Source of the DNA: Amycolatopsis deserti
GTDB lineage: Bacteria > Actinomycetota > Actinomycetes > Mycobacteriales > Pseudonocardiaceae
NCBI RefSeq assembly: GCF_014653945.1
Contig: NZ_BNAU01000001.1
Coordinates: 496,001-560,000 of the forward strand
DNA: 64,000 nucleotides
Direction of reading: 5' to 3'
The notes below the pieces were generated by a model, which saw only the letters and a list, made by a program, of their open reading frames with translations, ran no database searches and was not told where the DNA came from. Both the position numbers and the translations under genes were made by a program. This document shows, in pieces, positions 42,982 to 52,355 of the stretch. The first letter of the stretch is position 1; every line of letters begins with the position of its first letter.

Positions 42982-44475
42982 GTGACCGAGCAGCGGATGC
43001 GGTTCGCGGAGGTTCTGGCGGCGTTGTCGACCGCCACGGATCTCGGGCTCGGGCAGCCTGCCGGGCACGCGGCGCGGACCTGCCTGCTGGCGATGCGGAT
43101 CGCCCGCGCGCTCGGCGTCGGCGGCGCCGCGCTGTCCGATGTCTACTACGTGTCGCTGCTGCGGTACGTCGGCTGCACCGCCGACGCGTTCGAGGTGGCG
43201 GCGCTCGCGGGCGACGAGATCGGCATCGCCGCGGCGGTGGGCCCGGTCGTCATGGGGGAGCCGGCCGAGGAGGCCGCCGCGGTCGCGCTCCCCGGCGGGA
43301 CCGCGGCCAAGGCCGTCATGATGGCGACCCATTGCGAGGCCGCCGAGCTGCTGGCCGCCCGCCTGGGCCTCGGCGCCGGGGTGCTCACCGCGCTGCGGCA
43401 CGGGTTCGAGCGGTGGGACGGCCGCGGCAACCCGGCCGGGCTGGCCGCGGAGGCGGTGCCGCTGCCGATCCGCATCGCCGTCGTCGCCCGGGATGCGGAG
43501 CTGTGGCACCGGCGGACCGGGTACCCGGTGACGGCGGAGGTGCTGCGCCGCCGCCGCGGTCGCGCCTACGACCCGGCCGTGGTCGACGCGGTCCTCGGCG
43601 GCGGCGAGCCGATGCTCGCCGAGACGGCCGGGTCGCCCTGGGACGAGGTCCTGGCGGCCGAACCCGCTCCCGTCCTGATCGGAGCTGACCGGCTGGACAC
43701 CCTGCTGACGGTGGTGGCCGACTTCGCCGACCTCAAGTTCCCCGCCGCTCTCGGGCACTCCCGCCACGTGGCGCGGCTGGCCGAAGCCGCGGCCCGCGAG
43801 GCCGGCCTGGGCGAGGAGTGCGCGGTCCGGCTGCGCCGGGCCGGGCTGCTGCACGATCTGGGGCGCACCGGAATCAGCAATGTCGTGTGGGACCAGCCAC
43901 GGCGGCTGTCGGCCGACGAATGGGAACGGGTCCGCCTGCACCCCTACCTGACCGAACGCGTCCTGGAGCGCACCGCGCTGCTGCGTCCGCTGGCCCGCCT
44001 CGCCGGAGCCCACCACGAGCGGCTGGACGGCAGCGGCTACCACCGCGGCAGCACCGGGTCCGCGCTCGGGATGGCCGAGCGCGTCCTGGCCGCCGCGGAC
44101 TGCTACCAGGCGATGCTCCAGCGGCGGCCGCACCGGCCGGCGCGGACCCCGGGCGCGGCGGCGCGTGAGCTGGTTGCCGAGGTCGCCGGAGGCCGGCTCG
44201 ATCCGCGAGCGGCGGCCGCGGTGACCGCGGCCGCCGGGCACGCGCCCGTCCGGGTGCCGTCCCGCTGGCCCGGCGGGTTGACCGACCGGGAGGTCGACGT
44301 GTTGCGGCTGGCCTGCCGCGGGCTGTCCAAGCCGCAGGTCGCCGAGGCGTTGTGCATCTCGGTCAAAACCGTGGGACGGCACCTGGAGAACAGCTACGCC
44401 AAGATCGGCGTGTCCAGCCGCGCGTCGGCCGCGCTCTACGCCGTGCACCACGGTCTCCTCGGCGAGCCGGGGTGA
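42982..44475 (+). CDS. Tandem HD-GYP (first degenerate) + LuxR-type HTH regulator
   Basis: The 497-residue protein starts at GTG 42982. Residues 1-230 are a degenerate HD-GYP-like repeat: LLRYVGCTAD replaces LLHDIGK, and HGFERWDGRGNPAG keeps the later motif. Residues about 235-390 are a second HD domain with LLHDLGRTGISNVVWDQP, RLHPYLTERVLER and AHHERLDGSGYHRG; the GYP Pro is His. The C-terminal LuxR domain has LTDREVDVLRLACRGLSKPQ and ISVKTVGRHLENSYAKIGV. HD-GYP domains hydrolyse c-di-GMP in other bacteria; whether this one does is unknown. The fusion implies a transcription factor controlled by a phosphohydrolase or cyclic-nucleotide signal. Confidence 0.87.
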   Translation: MTEQRMRFAEVLAALSTATDLGLGQPAGHAARTCLLAMRIARALGVGGAALSDVYYVSLLRYVGCTADAFEVAALAGDEIGIAAAVGPVVMGEPAEEAAAVALPGGTAAKAVMMATHCEAAELLAARLGLGAGVLTALRHGFERWDGRGNPAGLAAEAVPLPIRIAVVARDAELWHRRTGYPVTAEVLRRRRGRAYDPAVVDAVLGGGEPMLAETAGSPWDEVLAAEPAPVLIGADRLDTLLTVVADFADLKFPAALGHSRHVARLAEAAAREAGLGEECAVRLRRAGLLHDLGRTGISNVVWDQPRRLSADEWERVRLHPYLTERVLERTALLRPLARLAGAHHERLDGSGYHRGSTGSALGMAERVLAAADCYQAMLQRRPHRPARTPGAAARELVAEVAGGRLDPRAAAAVTAAAGHAPVRVPSRWPGGLTDREVDVLRLACRGLSKPQVAEALCISVKTVGRHLENSYAKIGVSSRASAALYAVHHGLLGEPG

Positions 44476-44530
44476 AAGATGGGGCGATCGCCCAAGGCGG
44501 TGGCAGGCCCGTCCGGCGCACACTTCTCCC

Positions 44531-45490
44531 ATGCGAACCCGACTCTGCGACCTCCTCGGACTCGAAGTACCGATCATCTGCGCCCCGTTCGGCCCGTGGG
44601 ACTCGGTCGACCTCGCGGCGGCCGTCTGCGCGGCCGACGGGCTGGGCAGCCTGGGCACCGCGGTGCGGCCGCTGCCCGATCTGCGCGAGCAGTGGCGACG
44701 GCTGCGCGAACGCACCGCGCGGCCGTTCGCGATCAACCACACCACCCGGCCCTTCGACGAGGAGGTGTTCACCGCGAGCCTGCGGGCGCGGCCGTCGGTG
44801 ATCTCCTTCCACCTGGGCGACCCCGGTGACCTCGTGGCCAGGGCGCACGACGCCGGGTGCACCTGGGTGCAGCAGGTCATGGACGTCGACCAGGCCCGGC
44901 AGGCGCTCGACCGCGGCGCCGACGTCCTGATCGCCCAGGGCACCGAGGCCGGCGGGCACAGCGGTTTCATCGGAACCCTGGCGCTGGTGCCGCAGGTGGT
45001 CGACGTCGCGGGCGAGGTGCCCGTGGTCGCCGCGGGCGGCATCGCGGACGGGCGCGGGCTGGCCGCCGCGCTCGCGCTCGGCGCGCAGGGCGTGGCCATG
45101 GGCACCCGGTTCCTCGCCAGCACCGAGATGGCGGTCAGTCCGGAGTGGAAGCAGCTGCTCGTCGAGGCATCCTCCCGCGACGCCGTGCACGAGGACCTGC
45201 TCGACGTGCTGCTGCCGCCGTACAACCGGCCGCGTCACCCCGCCCAGGGGCGCCTGCTGCGCACCCCGTTCCTGCGCGAGTGGGCCGCGCGGCGGGACGA
45301 GCTCGCCGATCGGGTCGGCGACATCGGCCCTGAGGTGGTCGCGGCGGTTCTGGACGGGCGAGGCCACGAGTACGTGCCCTTCGCGGGCCAGTCGGTCGGC
45401 CTGATCGAGGACGTCCGCCCCGCGGCGGAGATCATCCGCGACGTGGTCACCGAGGCTGAAACGATCCTGGCCAAGCTGGGGCGGGGCTAG
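44531..45490 (+). CDS. NAD(P)H-dependent flavin oxidoreductase / nitronate monooxygenase-like
   Basis: The 319-residue TIM-barrel protein starts at ATG 44531. It has the family opening LLGLEVPIICAPFGPWDSVD, the FMN-phosphate motif IAQGTEAGGHSGFIGTLAL and VPVVAAGGIADGRGLAAALALGAQGVAMGTRFL. These define the 2-nitropropane dioxygenase/enoyl reductase II group. A catalytic His is present in GGHSG. Its substrate might be a nitroalkane, a propionate-3-nitronate or an enoyl group. The last 44 bp overlap the convergent flavoprotein gene. Confidence 0.87.
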   Translation: MRTRLCDLLGLEVPIICAPFGPWDSVDLAAAVCAADGLGSLGTAVRPLPDLREQWRRLRERTARPFAINHTTRPFDEEVFTASLRARPSVISFHLGDPGDLVARAHDAGCTWVQQVMDVDQARQALDRGADVLIAQGTEAGGHSGFIGTLALVPQVVDVAGEVPVVAAGGIADGRGLAAALALGAQGVAMGTRFLASTEMAVSPEWKQLLVEASSRDAVHEDLLDVLLPPYNRPRHPAQGRLLRTPFLREWAARRDELADRVGDIGPEVVAAVLDGRGHEYVPFAGQSVGLIEDVRPAAEIIRDVVTEAETILAKLGRG

Positions 45491-46838
45491 GCGTGGCGTC
45501 CCGCAGCCGTGGGACGGCCCGTCCTGTCCCGGCCACGCGCGCCAGGATCGACGGCCGCATCAGCGCCGACGGCGGGTCCAGGAACGCGCTGACCCGCATG
45601 AACTGCGCCGCCACCACCGGATCCCGTTCGGCGGCGGTGAGCACCCGCTCCACGTACCGGTTCACCAGCCGCACCGGCAGCGGTCGCGGCGCCTGGACCT
45701 GGGGCAGCGTCAGATCGCTGCCCACCGACAGCCGCCACGCCACCCCGATCGGTTCCGCCGCCGCGCGGAAGAACCGCCGGGCCAGGTTCCGCTCGCCGCG
45801 CCGCAGGCAGTCCCGCAGCGCCAGCGCCTCCAGCGCCGCCACCGACATGCCCTGCCCGTAGATCGGGTTGAAGCTGCAGATCGCGTCGCCGAACACGAGC
45901 AGGCCCTCCGGGAAGCGGCGGAGCTTGTCGTAGCGGCGCCAGCGGCTCGCCGGGAAGGCGAACGTCGCCACGTCCGAGAGCGGTTCGGCCGCCCGCAGTG
46001 CCTCGATCAGGTGCGGCGGCGCGGACCGCGCGGCGAAGCCGACCATCTCGTCGTAGTCCGGACGCGGATGGTCCTCGCCGTAGCCGGCCACGGTGAACAA
46101 CCAGGTGTCGTCCTCGTAGGCGAACAGGGCCATCCCGTGGGGCCGCTCCGGCGTGGCGCCGATGACCACCAGCGTCTCCCGGACGGCGTCCGGCCGCAGC
46201 CGCACCAGGCGGCTGGTGTACCGCAGGTGGACCGGCACCTCGTCCTCGTCCGGCCGCCGGTAGCCGAGCTCGTCCAGCCACGCGGGGGTGCGCGCGCTCC
46301 GGCCGAGCGCGTCGACCACCAGGTCCGCGTCCAGGGTCTCCTCGGCGCTGGCCGGCGCCCGCCGCTGGACGCGCACGCCAGTGACCCGGTCGCCCGCCGC
46401 GCTGGTGGTCAGGCCGGTCACGTCGTAGCCGTCGCGAAGATCGACAGTGGACAGTCCGCGCAGCCGGTTGCGCACGTGCGCCTCGAGGAACGGCCGGCTC
46501 GGCTGGTGCATCGGCGGCAACTGCATCTCCGGCGACAGCCGGTGCCCGCCGGGGGAGAAGTGCAGCCGCGAGTAGTCCGCCAGCACCGTGCCGCCGTCGG
46601 CGACGAGCTCGGCGAGCAGCCCGGGGAACAGCTCGTCCACGATCTCCCCGCCGCGCGGCAGCAGCGCGTGGACGTGCCGGCCCTGCGGGACGCCGCGCCG
46701 GTGCGCCACCGCCTCGCCGAGGTGGTCCCGCTCGACCACCGTCACCCGGTCGTAGAAGCCGGCGAGCACGCGGGCCGCGAGCAACCCGCCCATTCCCGCG
46801 CCCAGCACCACCGCGTGCGTTCGTTCCTGCGTCGTCAT
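45447..46838 (-). CDS. FAD-dependent monooxygenase/oxidoreductase (squalene-epoxidase/halogenase-like fold)
   Basis: The 463-residue flavoprotein starts at ATG 46838 with GGAGG upstream. FAD motifs: VVLGAGMGGLLAARVLAGFYDRV, DLVVDALGRSARTPAWL, GLLVFGDAICSFNPIYGQGM and VAALEALALRDCL. The mid-part has RRGVPQGRHVHALLPRGGEI, found in geranylgeranyl-reductase- and epoxidase-like enzymes of actinomycetes. Substrate unknown; related proteins hydroxylate or epoxidise aromatic or terpenoid metabolites. Confidence 0.85.
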   Translation of the reverse strand: MTTQERTHAVVLGAGMGGLLAARVLAGFYDRVTVVERDHLGEAVAHRRGVPQGRHVHALLPRGGEIVDELFPGLLAELVADGGTVLADYSRLHFSPGGHRLSPEMQLPPMHQPSRPFLEAHVRNRLRGLSTVDLRDGYDVTGLTTSAAGDRVTGVRVQRRAPASAEETLDADLVVDALGRSARTPAWLDELGYRRPDEDEVPVHLRYTSRLVRLRPDAVRETLVVIGATPERPHGMALFAYEDDTWLFTVAGYGEDHPRPDYDEMVGFAARSAPPHLIEALRAAEPLSDVATFAFPASRWRRYDKLRRFPEGLLVFGDAICSFNPIYGQGMSVAALEALALRDCLRRGERNLARRFFRAAAEPIGVAWRLSVGSDLTLPQVQAPRPLPVRLVNRYVERVLTAAERDPVVAAQFMRVSAFLDPPSALMRPSILARVAGTGRAVPRLRDATPSPAPAWPGSFQPR

Positions 46839-46856
46839 CGTGCGCCTCCTCCGTGG

Positions 46857-46900
46857 CCGCCCCTGCTGTCCGGCACAGCGTGACCGGACAGCAGGGGCGG
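46857..46900 (-). terminator. 17-bp hairpin upstream of the flavoprotein gene (second terminator of the sugar operon)
   Basis: 17-bp arms beginning CCGCCCCTGCTG pair perfectly around a 10-nt loop (46874-46883). It lies 107 bp after the end of the ABC operon and 18 bp before the flavoprotein start. It can serve as a back-up terminator for the operon or as a regulatory hairpin of the flavoprotein mRNA. Confidence 0.6.
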
Positions 46901-46958
46901 ACGCATGGAGGAGAGGTGGGGAAAGCGTGGAGACTTCGCGGTGAGCGTGACTACGCGC

Positions 46959-46999
46959 GCCGGCCGTGGACGGCCCCGTCGTCACCGTCCACGGCCGGC
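46959..46999 (-). terminator. Terminator of the sugar ABC operon
   Basis: GCCGGCCGTGGACG (46959-46972) pairs with CGTCCACGGCCGGC (46986-46999), a perfect 14-bp stem with a 13-nt loop, 8 bp after the stop of the substrate-binding gene. Confidence 0.75.
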
Positions 47000-47007
47000 A
47001 CCCGCGG

Positions 47008-47979
47008 TCACTGGTACAGCGCCGCCTGGATCTTCGGGTCGTTGATGTTGGTCTTGTCGTACCAGTAGTACGCGGTGTCGATCCGCTTGGGCAGCTGCTC
47101 GTGGTTGATCGCCTTCAGCGCGGCGTCCACCAGCTGCCGTCCCATGTCGACCGGGTCCTGCGTCACCGCGCCGGCCATCAGGCCGCTGTTGATCGCGTCG
47201 ATCTGGGCCTTGCCGGAGTCGAACCCGACGATCGTCAGGCCCTGCTTGCCGCTCTCCTGCACGCCCTTGATCACGCCGATCGCCGAGCCCTCGTTGGAGG
47301 CGTAGATCCCCTTCAGGTCCGGGTTGGCCGCGATGATGGACTTGGTGATGTTGGCCGACTCCAGCTGGTCACCGCCGCCGTACTGGGGCGGCAGCACCGT
47401 GATGCCGGGCGCGTTCTTCGCCATCCAGTCCAGGAACCCGTCCCGCCGGTCCTTGCCGGACAGGCTGGTCTGGTCGTGCACCACCAGCGCGACCTTGCCC
47501 TGTCCGCCGATCTGCTCGGCCAGGTGCTTGGCCGCCTCCGCCGCCGCGGCCTTGTTGTCGGTGGCCACGGTGGTCACCGGGATGTCACTGTCCACACCGG
47601 AGTCGAACGCCACGACCGGGATGTTCTGCGACTTGGCCTGCTGCAGCAGGGGAGCGGCCGCCCGCGAGTCCAGCGCGGCGAACCCGAGCGCCTTCGGTGA
47701 CTTGGCCAGCTCGTTGGTGAGCATGTTGACCTGCTGCTCGACGTCCTTCTCGGTCGCCGGGCCGACGAAGGTGGTGCGGGCGCCCTTCGCGGCGGCCTCG
47801 TCCTCGGCGCCCTTCTTCACGGCCTGCCAGAACTGGTGCTGGAAGCCCTTCGACACGATGGCGATGAGCGGTCCGTTCCCGCCGCCGCCACCGCCGGTGT
47901 CGCCGCCCTGGCCGCACGCGGTCATCGTCAGCGCCAGCACGGCGCCGGCGACCGCGGCGACGATCTTCTGCGTCCTCAT
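47008..47979 (-). CDS. Sugar ABC transporter, periplasmic-type substrate-binding lipoprotein (RbsB-like)
   Basis: The 323-residue protein starts at ATG 47979. A lipobox TMTACGQGG (Cys about 22) anchors it. The Peripla_BP_4 core has GPLIAIVSKGFQHQFWQAVK, VAFDSGVDSDIPVTTVATDN and GLTIVGFDSGKAQIDAINSG. It delivers a sugar, most likely L-fucose or a related 6-deoxyhexose, to the permease encoded 20 bp upstream. It is the last gene of an operon of six that starts at 53625. Confidence 0.92.
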   Translation of the reverse strand: MRTQKIVAAVAGAVLALTMTACGQGGDTGGGGGGNGPLIAIVSKGFQHQFWQAVKKGAEDEAAAKGARTTFVGPATEKDVEQQVNMLTNELAKSPKALGFAALDSRAAAPLLQQAKSQNIPVVAFDSGVDSDIPVTTVATDNKAAAAEAAKHLAEQIGGQGKVALVVHDQTSLSGKDRRDGFLDWMAKNAPGITVLPPQYGGGDQLESANITKSIIAANPDLKGIYASNEGSAIGVIKGVQESGKQGLTIVGFDSGKAQIDAINSGLMAGAVTQDPVDMGRQLVDAALKAINHEQLPKRIDTAYYWYDKTNINDPKIQAALYQ

Positions 47980-47999
47980 CAAGAACTCCTTTGTTCTCC

Positions 48000-48995
48000 T
48001 CAGGCTTCCCGTTTCCGGATCCGGTCGGTGTAGACGGCCACCAGGATCACGCACCCGAGGATGACGTTCTGCCACTCCTGCGGGATCGACATGATCTGGA
48101 GCCCGTTGTTGAGCACCGAGATGATCAGGGCGCCGATCAGGGTGCCGATGATCGAGCCCTTGCCGCCGGACAGCGACGTCCCGCCGATCACCACGGCGGC
48201 GATCGCCTGCAGCTCGTACCCCATGCCGGTGGCCGGCTGCGCCGACCCCAGCCGGGCCGAGATCATCACCCCGGCCAGGCCCGTGAACAACCCGGCGAAG
48301 GCGTAGATCCCGACCTTCCACCGGCGCACGTCGATGCCGGACAGCGCGGTCGCTTCCTCGTTGCTGCCGATCGAGTACGTGTAGCGGCCGAGCACGGTCT
48401 TGGTCAGCAGCACGCCCGCGATGATCGCGATCGCGGCCAGGATGAGCACCGCGTTGGGCACGTTCGGGATCAGGTTGCCCGCGGAGATCTCGATGTAGCC
48501 CGGCGAGTCGCTGAAGTAGATCGGGGTGCTGTGGGACAGCACGAGCGCCAGCCCCTCGGCGACCAGCATCATCGCCAGTGTCGCGATGAACGGCGGGATC
48601 TTCAGCAGTGCCACGTTGATGCCGTTGACCAGCCCCATCAGCCCGCCGAACAGGATCGCCAGCGGCACCCCGACCGCCAGCGGCAGGCCGGAGTTCACGA
48701 TGAACACGCCGGACATCACCGCGCACAACGCCATGCCGGTGCCGATCGACAGGTCGATGCCGCCGGTGATGATGACGAACGTGGTGCCGATCGCGAGCGT
48801 CCCGATCACCACCGTGGAGAACAGGATGGCGATGAAGTTGCCGTAGGAGAAGAAGAACGGGCTGACGATCGAGAAGAACGCGTAGATCACGATGAGGCTG
48901 GCGAAGGCCAGCAGTTGCTGCAGCCTGCTCTTGATCGCGCCGGCCACCCCGCCGGTGCGCTGCGGCTCCGCCGTGGGAGCTTTCACCGTGGTCAT
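48000..48995 (-). CDS. Sugar ABC transporter permease (RbsC-like)
   Basis: The 331-residue permease starts at ATG 48995, overlapping the ATPase stop (ATGA). It has about ten TM helices and the BPD_transp_2 signatures [20 protein letters not shown] and [20 protein letters not shown], with the C-terminal [21 protein letters not shown]. It is the single membrane component and should form a homodimer with one RbsA-type ATPase. Confidence 0.93.
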   Translation of the reverse strand: MTTVKAPTAEPQRTGGVAGAIKSRLQQLLAFASLIVIYAFFSIVSPFFFSYGNFIAILFSTVVIGTLAIGTTFVIITGGIDLSIGTGMALCAVMSGVFIVNSGLPLAVGVPLAILFGGLMGLVNGINVALLKIPPFIATLAMMLVAEGLALVLSHSTPIYFSDSPGYIEISAGNLIPNVPNAVLILAAIAIIAGVLLTKTVLGRYTYSIGSNEEATALSGIDVRRWKVGIYAFAGLFTGLAGVMISARLGSAQPATGMGYELQAIAAVVIGGTSLSGGKGSIIGTLIGALIISVLNNGLQIMSIPQEWQNVILGCVILVAVYTDRIRKREA

Positions 48996-50566
48996 GACTG
49001 ACCTGCCTTCCCTTCCGGGGCGAGACCGAGTTCGGCGGCGTCGGCGGGATTCTCGTCCGGCCGCAGGGTCGCGTAGTGCATGATGTTCTCCTGGGTCGCC
49101 TCGTCGGCGTCGAGCACGCGGGTCACGCGGCCCTCGCTCATCACCACCACGCGGTGGGACATGCGCAGGATCTCCGGCAGTTCCGAGGAGATCATGATGA
49201 TCGACTTGCCCTGCCCGGTCAGCTCGCGCAGCAGCTGGTAGATCTCCTCCTTCGCGCCGACGTCGATACCGCGCGTCGGCTCGTCGAAGATGAGGATGTC
49301 GCAGTCCTTGGCCAGCCACTTGGCGATGACGACCTTCTGCTGGTTGCCGCCGGAGAGGTTCTTCGCGGTCTGGTCGAGCGAGGGTGTCTTGATGCGCAGC
49401 GCGCCGACGTAGCGGTCGGCCTTCGCACGCAGCGCGCAGTCGCGCACGAACCCGGCCTTGGTGAACTGGCGCAGCGCGGACAACGCGATGTTGGCCTTGA
49501 CGTCCTGGTCCAGCAGCAGGCCGAACCGCTTGCGGTCCTCCGACAGGTAGCCGATGCCGAGCTTCGCGGCGTCGGCCGGGGTGGCGATGCGGACCGGCTC
49601 GCCGTGCAGGGTGACCGCGCCCGCCTCGGCCTTGTCCGCGCCGACCAGCGCCCGCGCGACCTCGGTGCGGCCGGCGCCCATCAGCCCGGCGAAGCCGAGG
49701 ATCTCGCCGTGCCGCAGGTCGAACGACACGTCCTTGAGCAGGTCCCGGGTGCGCAGGCCCTCGACCCGCAGCACGACCTCCCGGTCGGCGCGCACCCCTT
49801 CCGGGCGGGCCTCGGTGTCGATGGCCCGGCCCACCATCAGCGCGATGATGTCCGGGGTGGCGGCGGTGGCCATGTCGAGCGTGTCGATGTACTCGCCGTC
49901 GCGGATCACGGTGACCCGGTCGGCGATGCGCTTGATCTCCTCCATCCGGTGGGAGATGTAGATGACGCCGGTGCCCGGCCGCACGAACCGCCGGATCAGT
50001 TCGTGCAGCGTCGCCACCTCGGCGTCGTTGAGCGCGGCGGTCGGCTCGTCCATGATCAGCACGCGCGGGTCGTAGGACAGCGCCTTGGCGATCTCGACCA
50101 TCTGCTGGTTCGCGACGGTCAGCTCGCCGACCACCGCCCGCGGGTCCAGGCGCAGGTGCAGGCGGTCGAGCAGCTCGGCGGCGTCGGCGTTGAGCTTGCG
50201 CTCGTCGAGCAGCAGCCGCCCGCGGCGGGGTTCCCGTCCGATGAAGATGTTCTGCGCGACCGTCAGGTGCGGCACCAGGTTGAACTCCTGGTGGATGATG
50301 CTGATGCCCAGCTCCAGCGCGTGCCGCGGGCTCGCGGGCTGGTAGGGCTCGCCGCCCAGCCGGAAGTGGCCGGCGTCGGCGCTGTGGATGCCGGACAGCA
50401 GCTTCATCAGCGTGGACTTGCCCGCGCCGTTCTCGCCGACCAGCGCGAGCACCTCGCCCGAGCGCAGCTCCAGCCGCATGTCGTGCAGCGCGCGGACACC
50501 GGGGAAGCTCTTGTCCACGCCCTCGACTTCGAGCAACGGTTCCGTCATCGTCGCGACCCCGCTCAT
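48992..50566 (-). CDS. Sugar ABC transporter ATPase, two nucleotide-binding domains (RbsA-like)
   Basis: The 524-residue ATPase has two ABC domains. The first has Walker [12 protein letters not shown], the signature region [20 protein letters not shown] and Walker [13 protein letters not shown]. The second has a degenerate Walker A ([11 protein letters not shown]), the signature [17 protein letters not shown] and [18 protein letters not shown]. This degenerate second P-loop is normal in RbsA/XylG/MglA-type ATPases. Start ATG 50566 overlaps the amidohydrolase stop. It drives sugar import with the two downstream genes. Confidence 0.95.
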   Translation of the reverse strand: MSGVATMTEPLLEVEGVDKSFPGVRALHDMRLELRSGEVLALVGENGAGKSTLMKLLSGIHSADAGHFRLGGEPYQPASPRHALELGISIIHQEFNLVPHLTVAQNIFIGREPRRGRLLLDERKLNADAAELLDRLHLRLDPRAVVGELTVANQQMVEIAKALSYDPRVLIMDEPTAALNDAEVATLHELIRRFVRPGTGVIYISHRMEEIKRIADRVTVIRDGEYIDTLDMATAATPDIIALMVGRAIDTEARPEGVRADREVVLRVEGLRTRDLLKDVSFDLRHGEILGFAGLMGAGRTEVARALVGADKAEAGAVTLHGEPVRIATPADAAKLGIGYLSEDRKRFGLLLDQDVKANIALSALRQFTKAGFVRDCALRAKADRYVGALRIKTPSLDQTAKNLSGGNQQKVVIAKWLAKDCDILIFDEPTRGIDVGAKEEIYQLLRELTGQGKSIIMISSELPEILRMSHRVVVMSEGRVTRVLDADEATQENIMHYATLRPDENPADAAELGLAPEGKAGQS

Positions 50567-51411
50567 CGCACCCGCTCCGCCACACCGTAAATCGCGCTCG
50601 CGGTGCCCGACAACACGAGCGACCGTTCGGTCTCGGACAGCTCACCGATCAGTGTCGAAACGGTGTCCCAGGTTTGGCCGTACCCTCCACTGGGGACGGT
50701 CATCGGCCAGTCCCCGCCGTACATCAGCCGCCGGGCGCCGAACACCTCGAACGCCGCCTCCACCGCCGGCCGCGCGGATTTCACGGTCAGCGGCTCGCCC
50801 GGCCGTTGCAGCCCGGAGACCTTCGCGACCGTGTTGGGGTGCGCGGCCACCGCGCGCAGCGTGGTCAGCCAGGCGCGGAACTCGGCCGGATCCGCGGGCG
50901 GCTTGCCGAGGTGGTCGACCACGATCGTCAGCTCCGGCAGGGCCGCCGCCAGGTCGGCGACCTGGCCGAGGTGCCGGGGCCAGGCGTCGGGGACGTCGAA
51001 CGGCAGGCCGCGTTCGGCGAGCACGGCCAGCGAGCGGCGCACCGCGGGCAGGCCGAGGAAGTCCGCGCGCGGGTCGTCGTGCACCAGGTGCCGCACCCCG
51101 CGGAAAGCCGGGTGCTGCTGCCAGCGGTCGAGCTGACGCCGGGCGGTGTCCGGGTCGTCCAGGCGGACCCAGCCGACCACTCCGGCGATCCAGTCGTGCC
51201 GGCCGGCCTGGGCGAGCATGAATTCGGTGTCGGCCTCGGAGTCCTCCGCCTGCACGAGCACGGCCGTGGCGATTCCGGCGGCGTCCAGCTCCTGCCGCGC
51301 CTGCTCGGCGGTGAAGGTCCGGTGCAGCGGGCTGCCGGGCGGCAGCCACGCGTACTCGCTGACGGTGAGGTCCCACAGGTGCAGGTGGGTGTCGACGACG
51401 TGCTCGGTCAT
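50563..51411 (-). CDS. Amidohydrolase-family lactonase, probable L-fucono-1,5-lactonase
   Basis: The 282-residue TIM-barrel protein starts at ATG 51411. It has the amidohydrolase metal pair in [36 protein letters not shown], the His in [10 protein letters not shown] and the Asp region of [20 protein letters not shown]. This is the pattern of L-fucono- and L-rhamnono-lactonases of COG3618. Placed between a sugar transporter and an aldose dehydrogenase it should hydrolyse the lactone to the aldonate. It overlaps both neighbours by 4 bp. Confidence 0.87.
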   Translation of the reverse strand: MTEHVVDTHLHLWDLTVSEYAWLPPGSPLHRTFTAEQARQELDAAGIATAVLVQAEDSEADTEFMLAQAGRHDWIAGVVGWVRLDDPDTARRQLDRWQQHPAFRGVRHLVHDDPRADFLGLPAVRRSLAVLAERGLPFDVPDAWPRHLGQVADLAAALPELTIVVDHLGKPPADPAEFRAWLTTLRAVAAHPNTVAKVSGLQRPGEPLTVKSARPAVEAAFEVFGARRLMYGGDWPMTVPSGGYGQTWDTVSTLIGELSETERSLVLSGTASAIYGVAERVR

Positions 51412-52355
51412 GCCCGGATCAGCCCCTTGTCCCGCAGCGTCGTCCACACCTCGTCCGGCACGGTGGCCGCCAGCCGCCCGGCGTTCTGCCGCACCTCCTC
51501 CGGGGTGGCCGCGCCGGCCACCACCGCGCGCACCGCCGGGTCGCGCAGCGGGAAGTGCAGCGCGGCGGTGGGCAGGTCGACGCCGAACTCGGCGCACACG
51601 GCGGCGATCTCGCGCGCGGTGACCAGGACGTCCGGGGGAGCGGCGGCGTACTCGTAGCGGCCCGCCGGCTCGGGGGTGGCGAGCAGGCCGGAGTTGAACA
51701 CGCTCGCGGCCGCCACCCCGATCGACCGGGTGCGGCACTCGGGCAGCACCTCGTCCAGCGCGGACTGGTCGAGCAGCGTGAACCGGCCGGCGACCATGAG
51801 CAGGTCGGCGATGCCGAACCGCGCGGCAGCGGTGAGCGCGGCGACCGACTTGGAGCCGACGCCGATCGCCCGCACCACGCCCTCGTCGCGGAGGCGGGCG
51901 AGCGCGGGCAGCCCGGAGGCCAGGGCCGGTCCGAGGTCGTACTCCTCGGGGTCGTGCAGGTAGACGACGTCGACGGAGTCCAGTCCCAGCCGGGTCAGCG
52001 ACTCGTCGAGGCTGCGCCGCACCCCGTCGGCGGAGAAGTCCCACACCCGCCGGTGGTCGGCGGGGACGGCGAACTGGTTCGCCTCGTCCAGGCGGTCCGC
52101 GCCGTCCGGGTCGGGCACCAGGAGCCGCCCGGCCTTGGTGGACACCACGAACTCGGCGCGCGGCTTGCCCGCGAGGAAAGCGCCCAAGCGGCGCTCGGAC
52201 AGGCCGAGGCCGTAGTGCGGCGCGGTGTCGAAGTAGCGGATGCCGCAGTCCCACGCGGCCTCCAGCACGGCGTGGGCCTGCTCGTCGCTCATCGGCACGT
52301 ACAGGTTGCCCAGGTTCGCGGCGCCGAGCGCGAACGGGCCCGGCACGCTAGCCAT
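51408..52355 (-). CDS. Aldo/keto reductase, probable L-fucose (6-deoxyaldose) 1-dehydrogenase
   Basis: The 315-residue AKR starts at ATG 52355. It has [20 protein letters not shown] with catalytic Asp and Tyr, [13 protein letters not shown] with Lys, and [11 protein letters not shown] with His. The C-terminal [21 protein letters not shown] is typical of D-threo-aldose (L-fucose/L-galactose) dehydrogenases. It should oxidise the imported sugar to the lactone with NAD(P)+. It is part of the overlapping operon. Confidence 0.87.
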   Translation of the reverse strand: MASVPGPFALGAANLGNLYVPMSDEQAHAVLEAAWDCGIRYFDTAPHYGLGLSERRLGAFLAGKPRAEFVVSTKAGRLLVPDPDGADRLDEANQFAVPADHRRVWDFSADGVRRSLDESLTRLGLDSVDVVYLHDPEEYDLGPALASGLPALARLRDEGVVRAIGVGSKSVAALTAAARFGIADLLMVAGRFTLLDQSALDEVLPECRTRSIGVAAASVFNSGLLATPEPAGRYEYAAAPPDVLVTAREIAAVCAEFGVDLPTAALHFPLRDPAVRAVVAGAATPEEVRQNAGRLAATVPDEVWTTLRDKGLIRA

